Source of the DNA: Bolinopsis microptera
Lineage: Eukaryota; Ctenophora; Tentaculata; Lobata; Bolinopsidae
Length of the DNA: 60,000 nt
Direction: 5' to 3'
Assembly (NCBI RefSeq): GCF_026151205.1
Contig: NC_087078.1
Location: 15,829,118-15,889,117, forward strand
Shown here piece after piece: positions 26,701-41,700 of the stretch (positions within the stretch are counted from its first letter, which is position 1; every line of letters starts with the position of its first letter). A model generated the notes under the pieces. That model had not been told where the DNA came from and made no database searches. It was given only the letters and a program-made list of their open reading frames with translations. Both the position numbers and the translations under genes were made by a program.

Positions 26701-29700
26701 CGGCTGACAGAATCAGGGCTCAGCTCCCCAAACTCAAACTGTTAAATCACTATGGACAGAGTGAGGGAGTGGTGGGTTTGTTTGGAGATGGATACAATGT
26801 TCTCTCGTGTGGGTACCGCACCAAGCACTTCATCACCTCCCCTGTTCAGGTTGGTGGAGCTGCTGCTTTCTTCTTTTCAGTCCTTACCATCATGTCAACA
26901 TATTAGTAAACTGTACTGTGTTGAACCATATAATTCCACCTTTTAGTGTAAGTGTTTAAAATGTAATTAGAGAACCTATAGTGCAGACAAGAAAAGCTTT
27001 GTAATTTGTTCATAGTAGCAATGTGTAAAGTGGCTTACTCAGGGGAGGGGGGATGTCTGGAATGGCCGAAATTTGGCTAACGTGGAGGTAATACTAATAC
27101 TACTACTGAATATGTAAACGTTATATTTTAACAATTTCGATCGTGCTAGATCGTCAAAACAGTATTTTTCAGCTGTTAACATTTGACGAGAATGAGAGTG
27201 TTATCAGAGACTCTATCACGGGGTTGTGTATTCCTGGTAACATGGGACTTCTGGTAAAGAGGAGGAATAAATACTCTCAGAGGAACAAATATGTTGGGAT
27301 ACCAGGTCTGTTATTATAACCAAGAATCATCAAACTTAATTACATCAAGTTGCGCGGTTTTTCATTTAACATTTAAATCTGAATCAGCTTCAAATATTGA
27401 CCAATCAAAACCCCAAAATCACTGTCACGTGTCAAAAATATGCCTCATCTCCCCCCACCAGAACCTATAATGCACTACTTCAGAAGAGAAAAGCCTGGTG
27501 AGGGATGTGGTAGTACTGGGGGATGTGTACGAGTGTACTGGTGACATTATGAGAGATGATGGCAATGGCAACCTTTACTTTATCAAAAGAGTTGGAGATA
27601 ACTTCAGGTAAGCTTTTCAGTGGTAGATCTGGTGATCTTCATAAAACCATTCCCAAATATCTGAGAATACAATGCGTAATTAATCGAGCATAAAACGGAA
27701 TTTTTACACTGGAAGTATAACCCAATATTGAAGATTCGCGGTAATATGCCCTCCGAATGGTTCCGATTATTTTAAATCTATCTTGTAGCCATATCAGTAC
27801 CCACCAACAAAGCTTTGGAACACTGATCGTATAATTAACTCCCCCTCAGATATAAGAATCAGAACAGCTCCTGTGAGCACCTCGAGAGACTTGTGTATCA
27901 GAGAGCCGAGGTGCGGTGCTGTGCGGTCTATGCAGTCATACATCCTGACTACCACAACCGAATCGGTCAGTGAAAAGCACAAACTTTTAAATACGTTTTC
28001 AGCCCCATTGTTTTCTATCAGGTGACAGAGCTTCGTAAGTCTACCAACGATATCTGACATATCAGCGAGCTGATCTAAAAACTGGTGTGGATGTTTTCTT
28101 CAATGCTGAAAGCTGATAAATTAATCACTACCCCATGTCAGTAAATATAATCCATCTCCCCTTAAGTACCCAGATCGTAACCTCTTCTCTCCCCAGGAAT
28201 GGCAGCAATCCAACTACACCGTCACGTGAACACCACACCCAAGTCCTTCTTCATCTCCCTCTTCCACTACCTTGACAACAACTTCGACGTGAAGCCCCTT
28301 TTTATCAGGCTGGTGAAGGAGTTCGCGTACCTGGAGACCGGTAAGATCGATAAGATGAAGTTGCGGAGCGAGGGGTTTAAAGTGGAGGGTGTGTACGTGT
28401 GTGATGAGAACAAGAGAACCTTCCTACCCTTTACTTGTCCTCTCAGATTACTCTCTGAAGAGCAGGACTTTGTAGAGTAGTATTGTAGAGTATTGTAGAG
28501 TATTGTAGAATGTAGAGTATTGTAGAGTATTGTTGTAGAGTAGATACTTGATTCGTGGCTTTATTTTCGATTTTTGTGTTTATTTCTTAATCGTAATTCG
28601 TAACAGGAGTGGCGATTGGGATTTTGTGTGTTGATTTTGAGTTTAAGATGTATTTTGATTTAATTTTGCCAGACAATAAAAACGGTCATATCATGAATTA
28701 TCTTTAAAACTACAATAAATTGCTATGATACAAATAAAATTATGCAGAAACAAATAACATCATGTACACACTATGTACATCAAAAATAAAACGTTATCTC
28801 GTTAAATAAAAGAATGCAGACTGCATACCGTCCATTGTAATTGGGTGGATACTTAAATACCATGTATTCCATGAAATGGAATCCCTTAACATGTCATGAA
28901 CTAATGTTTCTAACATTACTAAGGTTTTCAACTTAATCTATGAAAGTCCCATATCCACAAAGTTGGCAAACCCACCAGATATCTGGGAGGAAATTTGGGA
29001 AGAATGAGGAAATTTTTGGCATCTGAGAGGAAATTTCTTGGTTAGCGACTGAAAATTGCAGTCCGCAAAGAGCAGTTCAATCATTGGGTATCGAGAGGAA
29101 ATTTTTCCTCTCTAAATGACTTAAAATTCGTGCCATCTTTAATTTTAATCTGTCCAATGTTTTGAATCCAAAATATTACCGAGTGTCTAATCAACTACTT
29201 TGAACCTTCTCTATTGATATCCTATTGGTTTAGCATATAATCCAGTTAAAATTTTCCGGGGGCTGCGCCCCCGAGCCCCCTTAAAATATTACTAATAACC
29301 AAGTGTCTAATCAACTGTTTTGAACCTTCTGTATTGATATCCTATTGGTTTAGCATATAATCCAGTTAAAATTTTCCGGGGGCTGCGCCCCCGAGCCCCT
29401 GCCGCAGTAGCCTCGGAGCCGACGCTTCGCGCCGACTCCTCGCCCACCCCTTCTAAAAATCCTGCGCACGCCCCTGTTGGAAAAGTAACTTAGCCGCTGC
29501 GAGCGAAGCGAGCGGGCCACAGAAGGGTCTGAAAATGGGTTTGGGAGGAAATTTTTAATTATGTGGATATGGGATGAAAGTTGAAACTACCCTAAAATGA
29601 ACCTAAAAATATGATTAAAACCAGCCCCTCCGTCATTTCAACGCTAAAGGTCCCGTATCAAGTTCCTAAGGTGTATCTTATACTTAGTAAAACTGGACAC

Positions 29701-32700
29701 AACATCCTCGAACTCCAGGTCGGTGTTGGTGCTTCTCACTTCTCTCATTCCTCCCCCACACCTAGCTTCCAGTCTGTTCAAATTGAGCAGTGTTACTCCG
29801 ACGTGTCTCAATAAGCTCGCTCTGTCTGTATAGTCAGCATATTCGTAAAACTCCTTCGCTGCGTCGGTCTCGCTGTCCAATATCGCCTCAGCAAACCGCT
29901 TCCCCTCTCTCAGCATGGTACCGAAATCAGATGCTTCCAGGGTGAGGAGAGCCTGAGCTAGGTCGAAGTAGTTTAGAGGACCAGAGTAGTTCTCCTGGAC
30001 ACGTGCCAGGAGTGTGCCGATAACCCACTGCTCGTAGTGCAACTTGTGGAGGTAACTTTGTTGTGTTTCGATCGTACAGCTGATAGCTAACGTTCCGGGC
30101 ATCAACACCAGGTAAACAAGAACAAGGGGAGCAAGAAACAGTCTCATAGTTCAAAGTGTTTGTAGTGAATTTGTGAGGTCGATTGAAATAGTGCCTCCTA
30201 GAGAAGGAGTGACCCCTTTTATATGGAGCTTGCTTTTCAAAGCGAAAGTCGTTTATTATGAGTTACCGAATATCGTTTTAAATTAGCTAATAGCCAGCAT
30301 ATCATTTTTTAAATCGTTCGTTGCGGCAAAATAGTACCGTTTTGAGATTAGTGCATGCCAGCTGCGTAATACAACGACAACATAATACCGAACAATGCAA
30401 ATGACCAACATTTTTTATTTGGATGCTTCATACAATGGTCTGACCTCCCAAAAGTCTAGGGATTTGATTTAATTTCGGAAAAGGTGGCTTCAAATGTATT
30501 TAGCGATGGGAAGTGACGCCATGTTTCATACGAAAGCGATTTTAAGACCATTTAGTTGATAAGGATATGCATGTGAGACTTAGTATTCATGTTGTAGTTA
30601 AAATACAAGGTCAGCTATTTTATTGAGTACATGGGTCTTAAAGATTTTAATAAATCACTCCACGTGACAGAAGCAAAAGTATCCTGATTCTTAAAAGATT
30701 GATCTGCTCGTCAAAGCTACAAATGAGCGAGCTATGTTAGTAGTAGTGATTCATAAGCTATTTGAGAGAAATGGCGTAGTTGTATTGCATATTTTTATAA
30801 TACAAAATAACCTCAATATCAATTTAAATGTTTAAATTTGCTATAGCCTATAAGTAATTACTGATAAATTGAGATGCTGTCTTGTGTCTGCGTTCAGAGC
30901 GCAGACACAACGGCTCAAGGAGCAGGTAACATGCATCATGACACGTGACACGTGCGTCATGCCACGTCACGTGAATCATGTCGTGTGACTTAAAATATAA
31001 ATAGACCATTTTCAATTCCGTTTGGACCGTACAGATATTATGAAAGTAGAAAGTCGAGATTTTGCTTTTCTCGCTCTCAATTTGGTGAACGAGAGATAGC
31101 GTGCAGGCGAAGGATACTCTGGCTTTCAGCCGATTTGTATTGGAGCACGTCATTAATCGAACAGAGATGAGAACAATGCAGAAACATACAATGCAGAAAC
31201 ATGCAAAAGTAGAGATCTTATCTGGAAGACCGCCGATCCTGCATTAATTAATGAGCTTACTGGTGGATTTATGATATCTTTGGAATGTTCGGGATCGATT
31301 AGAGCTTATTTCTGTTCCGGATTGACGACCACCGGACCTACAAACATGGCACGAACACCGGCTCTTTAGGAATACCACTTAACCGCTAGTTATAGTCATT
31401 ATCCTAAATCCACTTCTCATGCAGTCGGAAACATTGGGAACATTGTGTAAAGTAAGTGTAACATATACGTAGTAATGAATCATCAAGAAACTAAAAACAT
31501 ATTGCACGACAAATGTCAAAGGAATACATCGAAATAAACCAACCTCGAAGCCCTTCTCTCCTTTTTTCAGCTTGAGATCAGTCATGCTGCCCAAACCAAA
31601 GTCGCATATCACGGCTTTCTTGTCGTTGAGATGGATGTTTTTACTCTTCAAGTTTTTGTGGATTATTCCTCTGTGATGTAAATAACCCAACGCTGCCGAG
31701 ACCTGACGGATAAAAAAATTGGGATATTTGTTGACAGTATAGCCTACGAAGAATAATACGATCAAGTTAAAGTTTCTAAACATCTCTTTCACTTTTGCTC
31801 AAATTTCAATAATCTCAAAATCACATTATAGCTTTATAGTCTGACAGACTTATTAGCAAATTTTCCACAGAGAAAATAAATTCAGACAACATTTCGACCG
31901 TACCTGTTCCATAATCTGCATGCTCTGTCGCTCTGTGTACGCCTTGCCCCGTTCGTGTATGTAAAAGTGTAAGCTCTTGCCCTTGATGTACTCCGTAACA
32001 ATACACAAGTTTGGTGGGTTCATGCAAACTCCCATGAACAGGACGATGTTCTCGTGGCGGACTTTACGCAACATCTGTACCTGGAGTGTTGCCAATTTAT
32101 TGCTAGTCAGCTTTAATCGTATTATAAATTAGTATCATGAGTATAAATATGTGGCGAACTTTCAACTACAAACGACCTCATGGAAAATAGCGTTTATTAC
32201 TGAATAATCAGCTCAATATAAGCTAAAGAACTAATTACTAATTACTGATAGTAATTACTAATTACCTCTCTTCTGAACTGAGCCAACTGCTCTTTGGTGG
32301 GATGTGGAATGTGGTAGATCTTAATTACCACGTCACCGTGCCACTTCCCTTCGTAAACCTGTAATACGACAGTGTTTTCATATCATGATTTAAATCTTGT
32401 GCCAGAAGTGTCAACTGTCACTTTTAATCTTTTAGAATATTATTATTGAGCATTATTACTGTTTAGAACATTATTACTGTTTCGGGTTTGGATGGCAGAA
32501 AAAACACCAAAAATAAACCTTGAAATCACTTAAATTTTCAAACCTTATGTTATATTCCACATATAATTAATCAATTAAGTCGTGAATCTAACTAATTATG
32601 CCAATAATCGCTTCATTTACCTGCCCAGTCCTGCCGTCACCAATCTTTTTGCCGATGATCAGCTCCTCGAAGTTAATTCCCCAGTCACTGATCACACTCT

Positions 32701-35700
32701 TCCTCAGGAAACGTTTCCTTGTCGGAAGAGTGTTCTGTTTCGGCTGCTCAGTGCCTAATTCGTCGAATTCTTCGTCTTCCTCTTCTGGTGTGGGGACGAG
32801 GAATATGTGATTATTTGTGAATATATGCGAATATGCAAGGGAGTATCATATGTGCTCATATTTGCTGAAAAATAGAAAAGTATTACTCTTGAAGAGATGA
32901 AATGTGTTTCTCAATATCATGCTGTTTCATGTTCGTTTAGAAAAAGTTAAAAGATGGGTAATTTTTCATTTTAAGAGGAAGAAAGAAAGTGTCAACATTG
33001 AGGAGATGCGTAAAGTAGAATATCTAAGATCGCAATTGTAGGAATCTGATCCGTAACCCCGTTGGGGTTCCTTTAAAGTACAGATCATTATGCAAGACTA
33101 TGGAAGTCATGGAATTCACAGAATCTTTTCATCATTTGCATGATCTGTTAATGAGCTGTAAATAAGAAATATTGACTTAATTAAATGCAATACGATACAG
33201 GATATCTTGTATCATAGTACTTAATTGATCTCAAGGATTGAAGAATTAAAATAATCAAGATCAAAATCAAACAACCCACAAACACATGAATATACGATTT
33301 GCTTTCAAACCCACGGGAATTTATTTTTATTCACCACTCAAAACATCCCAAGAATGCCAAATTCCAAGAGGGGAAAACACGTAAAAAATGCGTAACACCA
33401 CGTGCACAAAGACCACGTGCACATGAATACCACTTGCCTATGTACTCAGGATACCAGCTTGCCATAAGCCAATTCAGTTCTGGGTTGAAGAACTTAAGAC
33501 GTCTTGTTTGATTAAACACGTTCTCGATATTCAGATCGATTTAATCATTTACGTGTATTAATTAATTAAATAATCACGAATCAAACAGTAATTGATTAAA
33601 TAGTAATTTTCAAGTTTAATGAAGAAACTGCTGAAAATTTTAGATCAAAGATTAATAGTTGAATGGATCACAAAAATCTTACTGTATCAAATTAGAATAA
33701 TCATTTATTAATCATTTAATCATTTATTTAGTTATTAAGTTTTACAATACATCTAAACACGTATTCAAGTGATCACGAACGCATGCATGAGTGCTTGTTA
33801 CGTCACACTGGGACACTTGAACATTCCCACAACACAAAACAAACTTTCCTCTTTCCTGATATCTCCTTCTCCCGGATATTATTGCCCTTTCAAAAACGTT
33901 TCCCTTTTCCAAAAATAATTTCCCGTTCCCTGTTTGTTTTGCAAAGGATATACCCATTTCCCTAGAAATCCCCATAAATTTTCTCGTTCACTGGAAATAC
34001 AACATTTCCCATTACTTCATGTTTACAAAAAATATCCCCTTTACTCTCCTTTTCCCGAGATTATTTTTGGGAATATTTCCCGATTTTTCGCTTACCGTGT
34101 TCGCTGATCTCCTCGCTCTCGTCGTCTTCTTCCATGTCGAACACTGGCTTTATCGTCATCGTCACATCCTCCATGTCAACAGAGGGTGATGAAACACTGA
34201 AAACAGGGCCAAGTCTTGTTTGAAAATCACTTAAAACCTCGAATTTCGTCGTATAAATGTGACAAGCTAGAGTGACTCTATCCAAATTTCAATATTTTCA
34301 CTGTAAAAACTAACCTGGGTGTAACGTTTACAGTAGCCATGGCGGTGGTTTTCTTCGTGTGGGATTGATATGGCGAGGAGTAAGCTGCAGGAATATTATT
34401 CGTATCAGTTGGCAAATAATTTACAGGCTTAAACAAACACGAAACCATCAAAAGAGAACATCGTTAAGAATTTATCGATTAGATATTTGTAAATACCACA
34501 ACTTTTATCAAGAACCTTCAGGACAAACTTGAGGAAAATCCCTCACAATTTATAACGTAGACTGCTAGACTAACCAGGTGCATGTGCAGTTGGGGTACCA
34601 GGGGACACTCCTGGAGGGAGACTCTTACTTCCTCCCTCAAACGGTGGCGACTGGTTTAGCATGTTACCCGACGCCGGCGGAGACTGATTCATCATGTTGC
34701 CAGTTGTTGAGCTCATAATGTTGCCCGTAGTACCATGTGTAGATTGACACTGGTCCGGAAATGTGAAGTGTTGGCTGAAAGGGATGTTGTGTGAGGAACT
34801 GGTAGAGATATAGCTCTGGATACTGGTGGGGAGGTGTACCATTTTATATGACACGTGGCAGCGTTTACCCAATCAGTTTCTAGCATTGACCAATCAAAAT
34901 CGATGATTACTGTCACGTTTCAAAATATATATGGTTCAACTCCCTACCAGTATCTTGATCTATAGGAGACTACTTAATCTTTGAAAATTGACATGAAGAT
35001 AAAGGTATTGGACAGATACCATCTTCAGCAAGATTTAAATATTTAGTAACTGTACATCAATCGATTTTGTAACAGGTTAATTGTTTTCCTTGGCAAACAA
35101 AACTATGAAAAGCTTGCTTTAGCAGTAGCTGATAGCATATATTTTGTCCTCATTTATAATAGCACCAAATTTCCCATGGATCAAATTCAGCGTGAATTAT
35201 GTCAAGATTTGATTGCACTATGTACAATTTACATTATATTTTTACACCAAATTTGTACATCATATTTACAAATTTTACAATTATAAGTATTCAACGAACA
35301 ATTACAATTAAAGGTAAAAACAAACAAACAAACTATGTAACTCGTAACAGAGCTTTGCTTATCATCCAATCTGCAAAAGACATATCGATATCGATATCAA
35401 AATGCTCCATACTTAACTCAGTGGATCTTCAGTGGGTTTGGACTTTGATTAACGACTTAGGTGGGTCGTGTCACGTACAATCCGGCCAAATCACACTCTC
35501 CAAAATAACGTGCAACTTAACCGAACCGCACTAAATCACATGTTATTTAACCGAATCGCCCGAAATTACATATAATCTAGAACCGAACCTCACTGAAGTC
35601 AGGCCGAACCCACTGAAACCCCCTTGAGCTACGACGAAATTCTGAGATCAGTGATTCGAACAAAAAGCTCCACCACATTTCAATTTGCATGTCACATGTA

Positions 35701-38700
35701 CACTGTAAAACAACATCAAAATTGTAATAATAATAATAATAATAAAACGAGCTGCATATAATATGTGGCTTCAGCAGACGGGGATGTGGTACATACGGAG
35801 AGGAACTTATGGTGAGTTCCTTCATTGTATAGTTGGACGACTTGGGGACTCCTATTTTGTGGACCAGCCTCCTGGCGGGACGGGTTAATGGGCGGGACGG
35901 TAATTAACTAATTAACCGGCTAATTATTTAATTACAGTAATCAGTTTGTTAGCTTGTTTTATTATGAAGATAACAGTGATACGATTCATGTTTCTAAAAC
36001 TATCCAATACATCCTAAACAAGGCATTAAAATAGCCGAGAAGATTTAAACGTATTCTCATGACGAGGACACTATTACTTACTGCTTGTTTTTGGAAGAGC
36101 AAGGAGCGGAAGCGGGAGGGGTAAGTGGAGGGGTGTTGATGGGCCCCAATCCCGGGGAGGCGGGGGTTGAGATGTTCTGGGCTGAGGGTGATAACGCTGC
36201 TTGTACAGTGCTGGATCGCTGTGTCTGAAAGTGAGATGGTTAGTCACGTGGGAGACAAGGTTGTTAGGAATCGTTCACATATAATTAAGGTTGTTAGTTC
36301 AAGGATGAGGACTGAGGATTGAGGGGTAGCTATGTTCAAAGGGGGTAGCTATGTTCAAAGTGGTGTAATTAGTGCGCTGTGTGTATGGGGAATCTGAACG
36401 TAAATTGTTTTTTTCATGAGTACGACTCGTTTCCAGATAGAACACCTGTGCAGCTGTCCCCACGGGAGCTCATTACTGGTCCCAAAACATGATCAATATA
36501 GCGATGAGGCTGCAAGGCTAGTTCTAAGATTAAATGAACGCAATATTTTAGCGACCATTACATGTCTGAACATTAACTGATCCACGAAATAAGTTGAGTT
36601 ATCAAGCCTGTTGCCCCACCTGCAAATACTTTGTCATTTTTATAAGCTTAATATTTTCAATGATGGTAAAGTAAGTTAAAAACGTAATCCACGAGAGCTG
36701 GTAAGGCTGCTCTATAATCACCACGTGCAAGCTTAATGAGTTTACAACTTATAAGTAATGTAATTAAACTTGCCTTTAATTAGCCTGGTGCAGCTGCCTT
36801 GATTTTATAAATATACTTTTCAAAATATCTTTTACAATATTATACGAGGTCACTACCTTATATTTCCTAACGACGATGTTTGAAGCTAGTACTTACCTTT
36901 TATATCATTAACATAAAGTATAAACACTAAGCAGGCTACTGATGGTTAAACATTGATCAAACCATAAATTGTAACTTCAGATTATATATTATAAAGCGTA
37001 TATTATTGCCCACGTTAAGGGGCCTGTTAATAATTTATTAAATTATTAGCTATTTTAGATTTAATAATAATATATATATCCATTGGTTCTGTTAAAAATA
37101 AAAAGTTTATATCCGTGTCTTCAGAAATATTTTTCTGTGTTCATTACACCAAAAAAACAATATCCTTCATATGGACAATTTATGTGCACAACTAAGCTTT
37201 TATTTTAATATTAAGAGCTTCAATGTTAACATTTCTCCTTAACAAATGCCTACGACCTATTCTATGATCTTCAAAAGGTTATATCAAGGTTAATGTGTTA
37301 TTTTGTTACACCTAGGCTCTTATCAGTCGTGTAGCAAAGCTTTCCTTCTCCACTTCCTGCACAATAACTGTTTCTCATATATAACTCCTCATTTCACTTC
37401 AGGATGTCAGATTATCAGACCCCAAGACTGCCTGAGAATGCGCAAATAATCTATGGATTTCAGATAGCCTGGGAACAAATAAGTTTTATTTTGGGAGTTT
37501 CAGGAAACGTTTTTGTCTTGTATGCTACCATAGCTCACAAAGCCATTAAACTGGACAAAATATCCCTCTGGATCATCAAGAATCTAGCAGTAGCTGATAT
37601 TGGAAACTGTGTCCTAGTTCTACTGCCTATATTGTTTACTCAGTACGGAAAACTAGACGAGGTGCTGGTATTTGGATCACAAAACGACTTTTATTATATA
37701 CTTGGAAGCTACATAAATTCATTTTTTGTAGCCAATATTGTATTGATTGACATTCTATCACTGAACAAGCTTCTGAGGTGCATTTACCCACTGAGAAACC
37801 TATACACAACTAAAAGTCAGCGTATTAAGGTTACTGCACTCACAATCTCTTTAAGCATGGTGCCTCTAATGTGGAATATTTCTGGATTTCTGGATGGTTT
37901 TTTGATTTTGAAAGACTATTGGAAACATCGTTCCTATCTGGGTGCACGAGCAATCGTTGACCGAAAAATTCTTGACAATTGGCCAATCGTGGAGGTCATT
38001 AACAACATTTTGATCAGTTTCTTTATTGCACTCCCCAGCCTTGCACTGATCATTTTTAACTCAGCTATGGTGGCCTTTGCAATACAGAGATCAAACACTG
38101 CAATAAATAAGAGGAATCTCATCACAGTGATAATAGTTACAGCTGTCTTTTTAATATCATTTATTCCTGATTTAGCTTACACGCTATCGGGTAAATCACC
38201 TGAAAGTGAATATGGCGAGTTTGTTTATTCATTAACCTTGTTGTCATGCTGGACGAACCCGTTCATCTATCTAGCTGTCAACCCAAGATTCAGAGAGTTC
38301 ACAAAGAAGAGACTCTTTTGCAGAAGAAGCAAGGTTCAACAGGTCCAACCAGGTCGTGTTGTTATAGTGATTCCTCCAATAAACACAGTGTTTGCAAATG
38401 TAGCAGTAACGGAACAGAGCACAGTCTGTTAAAGCGTAAAACATATGCTAGATATGTTATCTAACATTATAATTGCAATTATGTATCATTACAACATGTA
38501 GTTAAATGTATAATATATATGCTGTAAGCAGGAAAACTTCTCTCCCTTTTAGCTTCTGGTTCATAGAGTTGCTATTGGTTAGCGAAGGACTTTCTCGACT
38601 AATAGGTATAACAAGGGACTTTAATATATTTTAGAGTATATTTTGTTGTGCAATAATTATATTATCCAAATTATCATTGTACATATTTATCTTAACTTAT

Positions 38701-41700
38701 TATAAAACCCAATTATGCTTTTCACGTTGATCACTTAGCTACTTTGATCCAATCTAAGTTATACTGATATCTGGATATTATCCGGTTGGAAGAGACAAGG
38801 ACAAGTGAAACAAGGAAGTTAGGAGTAAGGGCAAATTTTCGGCGTCAACGCCATCTTCAGGCTCAATAAATGTATTTAATTGTAGTTGTGAAAATAGTTT
38901 AAAACTATTTTCACAACTACAATTAAATACATTTATTGAGCCTGAAGATGGCGTTGACGCCGAAAATTTGCCCTTACTCCTAACTTCCTTGTTTCACTTG
39001 TCCTTGTCTCTTCCAACCGGATAATATCCAGATATCAGTATTTCAATCATGAGACTAATAAACAGCGAACTACTCCGTTATTTGATAATCTAAGTTATAT
39101 CCTTGTTTTATCTTGTAACCTAAATTTTAGATCGGCCACGCAATAAAAAAAGATGAAACAGGAAACATAACACATATTACATACATGATTATATCTATAA
39201 TATTATATTTTAAACTTGACGAAATCTCCCCGGCAACAAAAAACCGCAGTAGTTACAGATATCTACAGCATTACCGGTTGCTGACTTTTATACCTGATGA
39301 ATTGCTTACTGAACCGACAGCAACCCACTTAGTACTTCACAGGCAGGTAATGGGATCGCGTGGACACCCCTATCGAGTGACGATGCATCTTCCAGAGGAT
39401 CACCTTATTATTTCAGTAATTTGAGTTACGAAAACTCACTTTTGGAGAGATGTGATACGCTGACATGCCACGACAGCTTAGGTACGAGGAATTGCCACGA
39501 GGGCAGGAAAATCATCGAGGAGCCAGAATTTTGAGATATTTTAACGGTTTTGCAGATTTTTATTTAGTCATTATATGGTTTACAGACTCTTGTTTAAATT
39601 TGTTTTAGTAGAACTGTTTGACTCCTGTTTATATTGTTTGTAGTGGCGGTTTTATTGTTGTGTATAGATATTTCGACTGAGTGCAGATACCTGATATTTT
39701 AGTTTCAGTATTATTATATTTCAGTCCATTCTTCCTCTGATTTTATGTGTCAGCACTCAGCAGTAAACATTTTAAATTATATTTAGTTTTTTAGAGGGTG
39801 AGATGTTGTACTCTCCTTTCAAGAGTGTACACGTCATTGTAGACTACTAGCTCTTCTTCCTATGTGGTTATTGGCCTTTTGTTATTAACCTCATTACAAA
39901 CGGTTAGTAAGCTGTTTCCACCTCACTTTCCTTAATTAGGCTTATTATATTTGTCACCTCTTTTGTTTACTCTACAGATTGACATGTTTAGTTATACCCC
40001 ATTTGGATGATGTTAGTTTAAGATCTTATTACGTGACCGGCATATGTGTCTCGTGAATAGTAGTATTTAGAGGCAGTTAGAGAGACTGCCGGGGCTCTTT
40101 CTTAGGTACGGGTTTCTTACTGTATTACTCTTGATACATTTTATATCTCCTATTTTAACCACAAGTTTCTTTTGTACCCCATACTTTACACTTCCTGTGG
40201 TAATTTTGGATATGCAATATGCATAATAACTGTTTCTCATAACTCCTCATTTCAACTCAGGATGTCAGATTATCAGACCCTAAGACTGCCTGAGAATGCG
40301 CAAATAATCTATGGATTCGAGATAGCATGGGAACAAATAAGTTTTATTTTGGGAGTTTCAGGAAACTTTTTTGTCTTGTATGCTACCATAGCTCACAAAG
40401 CTATTAAACTGGACAAAATGTCCCTATGGATCATCAAGAATCTCGCATTAGCTGATATTGGAAACTGTGTTCTAGTTCTACTGCCCATTCTACTTATTCA
40501 GTATGGAAAACTAAATGGAATACTGTTTTTCGGTCCTGGTAATAGTTTTTATAAAGTACTTGGAAGCTACGTAAATTCATTTTTTGTAGCCAATATAGTA
40601 TTGATAAACATTCTATCACTGAACAAGCTTCTGAGGTGCATCTATCCTCTGAGAAACCTATACACAACTCGATGTCAGCGTATTAAGGTTACTGCACTCA
40701 CAATTTCGTTAAGCATAGTGCCTGTATAGTGGATTATTTATGAGTTTTCCGAAGGCTCCTTCATCCTTAATGAAGACTGGAGAAACACTGCTTACCTGGG
40801 TTCACGACACATCACTACTCCTATACATGGTGCTTCCGATGCAGATAGCACCCAAATCATAAGGGATATTCTGTATTATTTCTACGTTGCAATTCCCAGA
40901 CTTACATTGATCATTTTCAACTCAGCTGTGGTGGTCTTTGCAATACAGAGATCAAACACTGCAATAAATAAGAGGAATCTCATCACAGTGATAATAGTTA
41001 CAGCTGTCTTTTTAATATCATTTATTCCTGATTTAGCTTACACGCTATCGGGTAAATCAGCTGAAAGTGAATATGGCGAGTTTGTTTATTCATTAACCTT
41101 GTTGTCATGCTGGACGAACCCGTTCATCTATCTAGCTGTCAACCCAAGATTCAGAGAGTTCACAAAGAAGAGACTCTTTTGCAGAAGAAGCAAGGTTCAA
41201 CAGGTCCAACCAGGTCGTGTTGTTATAGTGATTCCTCCAATAAACACAGTGTTTGCAAATGTAGCAGTAACGGAACAGAGCACAGTCTGTTAAAGCGTAA
41301 AACATATGCTAGATATGTTATCTAACATTATAATTGCAATTATGTATCATTACAACATGTAGTTAAATGTATAATATATATGCTGTAAGCAGGAAAACTT
41401 CTCTCCCTTTTAGCTTCTGGTTCATAGAGTTGCTATTGGTTAGCGAAGGACTTTCTCGACTAATAGGTATAACAAGGGACTTTAATATATTTTAGAGTAT
41501 ATTTTGTTGTGCAATAATTATATTATCCAAATTATCATTGTACATATTTATCTTAACTTATTATAAAACCCAATTATGCTTTTCACGTTGATCACTTAGC
41601 TACTTTGATCCAATCTAAGTTATATCCGTGTTCTATCTTGTAACCTAAATGCAGATCGGCCACGCAATAAAAAAGATGAAACAAGAAACATAACACATAG

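Noticed and set aside
25497-28480. First thought: DIP2-type AMP-binding protein
   Set aside because: VGDNF(R), GMAA, the N-terminal TM helix and the 653-residue length match SLC27/FATP, not the ~1,500-residue DIP2.
31379-31792. Kinase exon 17 read as a free-standing 137-codon gene
   Set aside because: The ends are intronic; only 31544-31702 is coding and belongs to KSR.
39185-39424. 79-codon frame identical at 41708-41947
   Set aside because: Identity is explained by the recent segmental duplication; composition and length give no support for coding.
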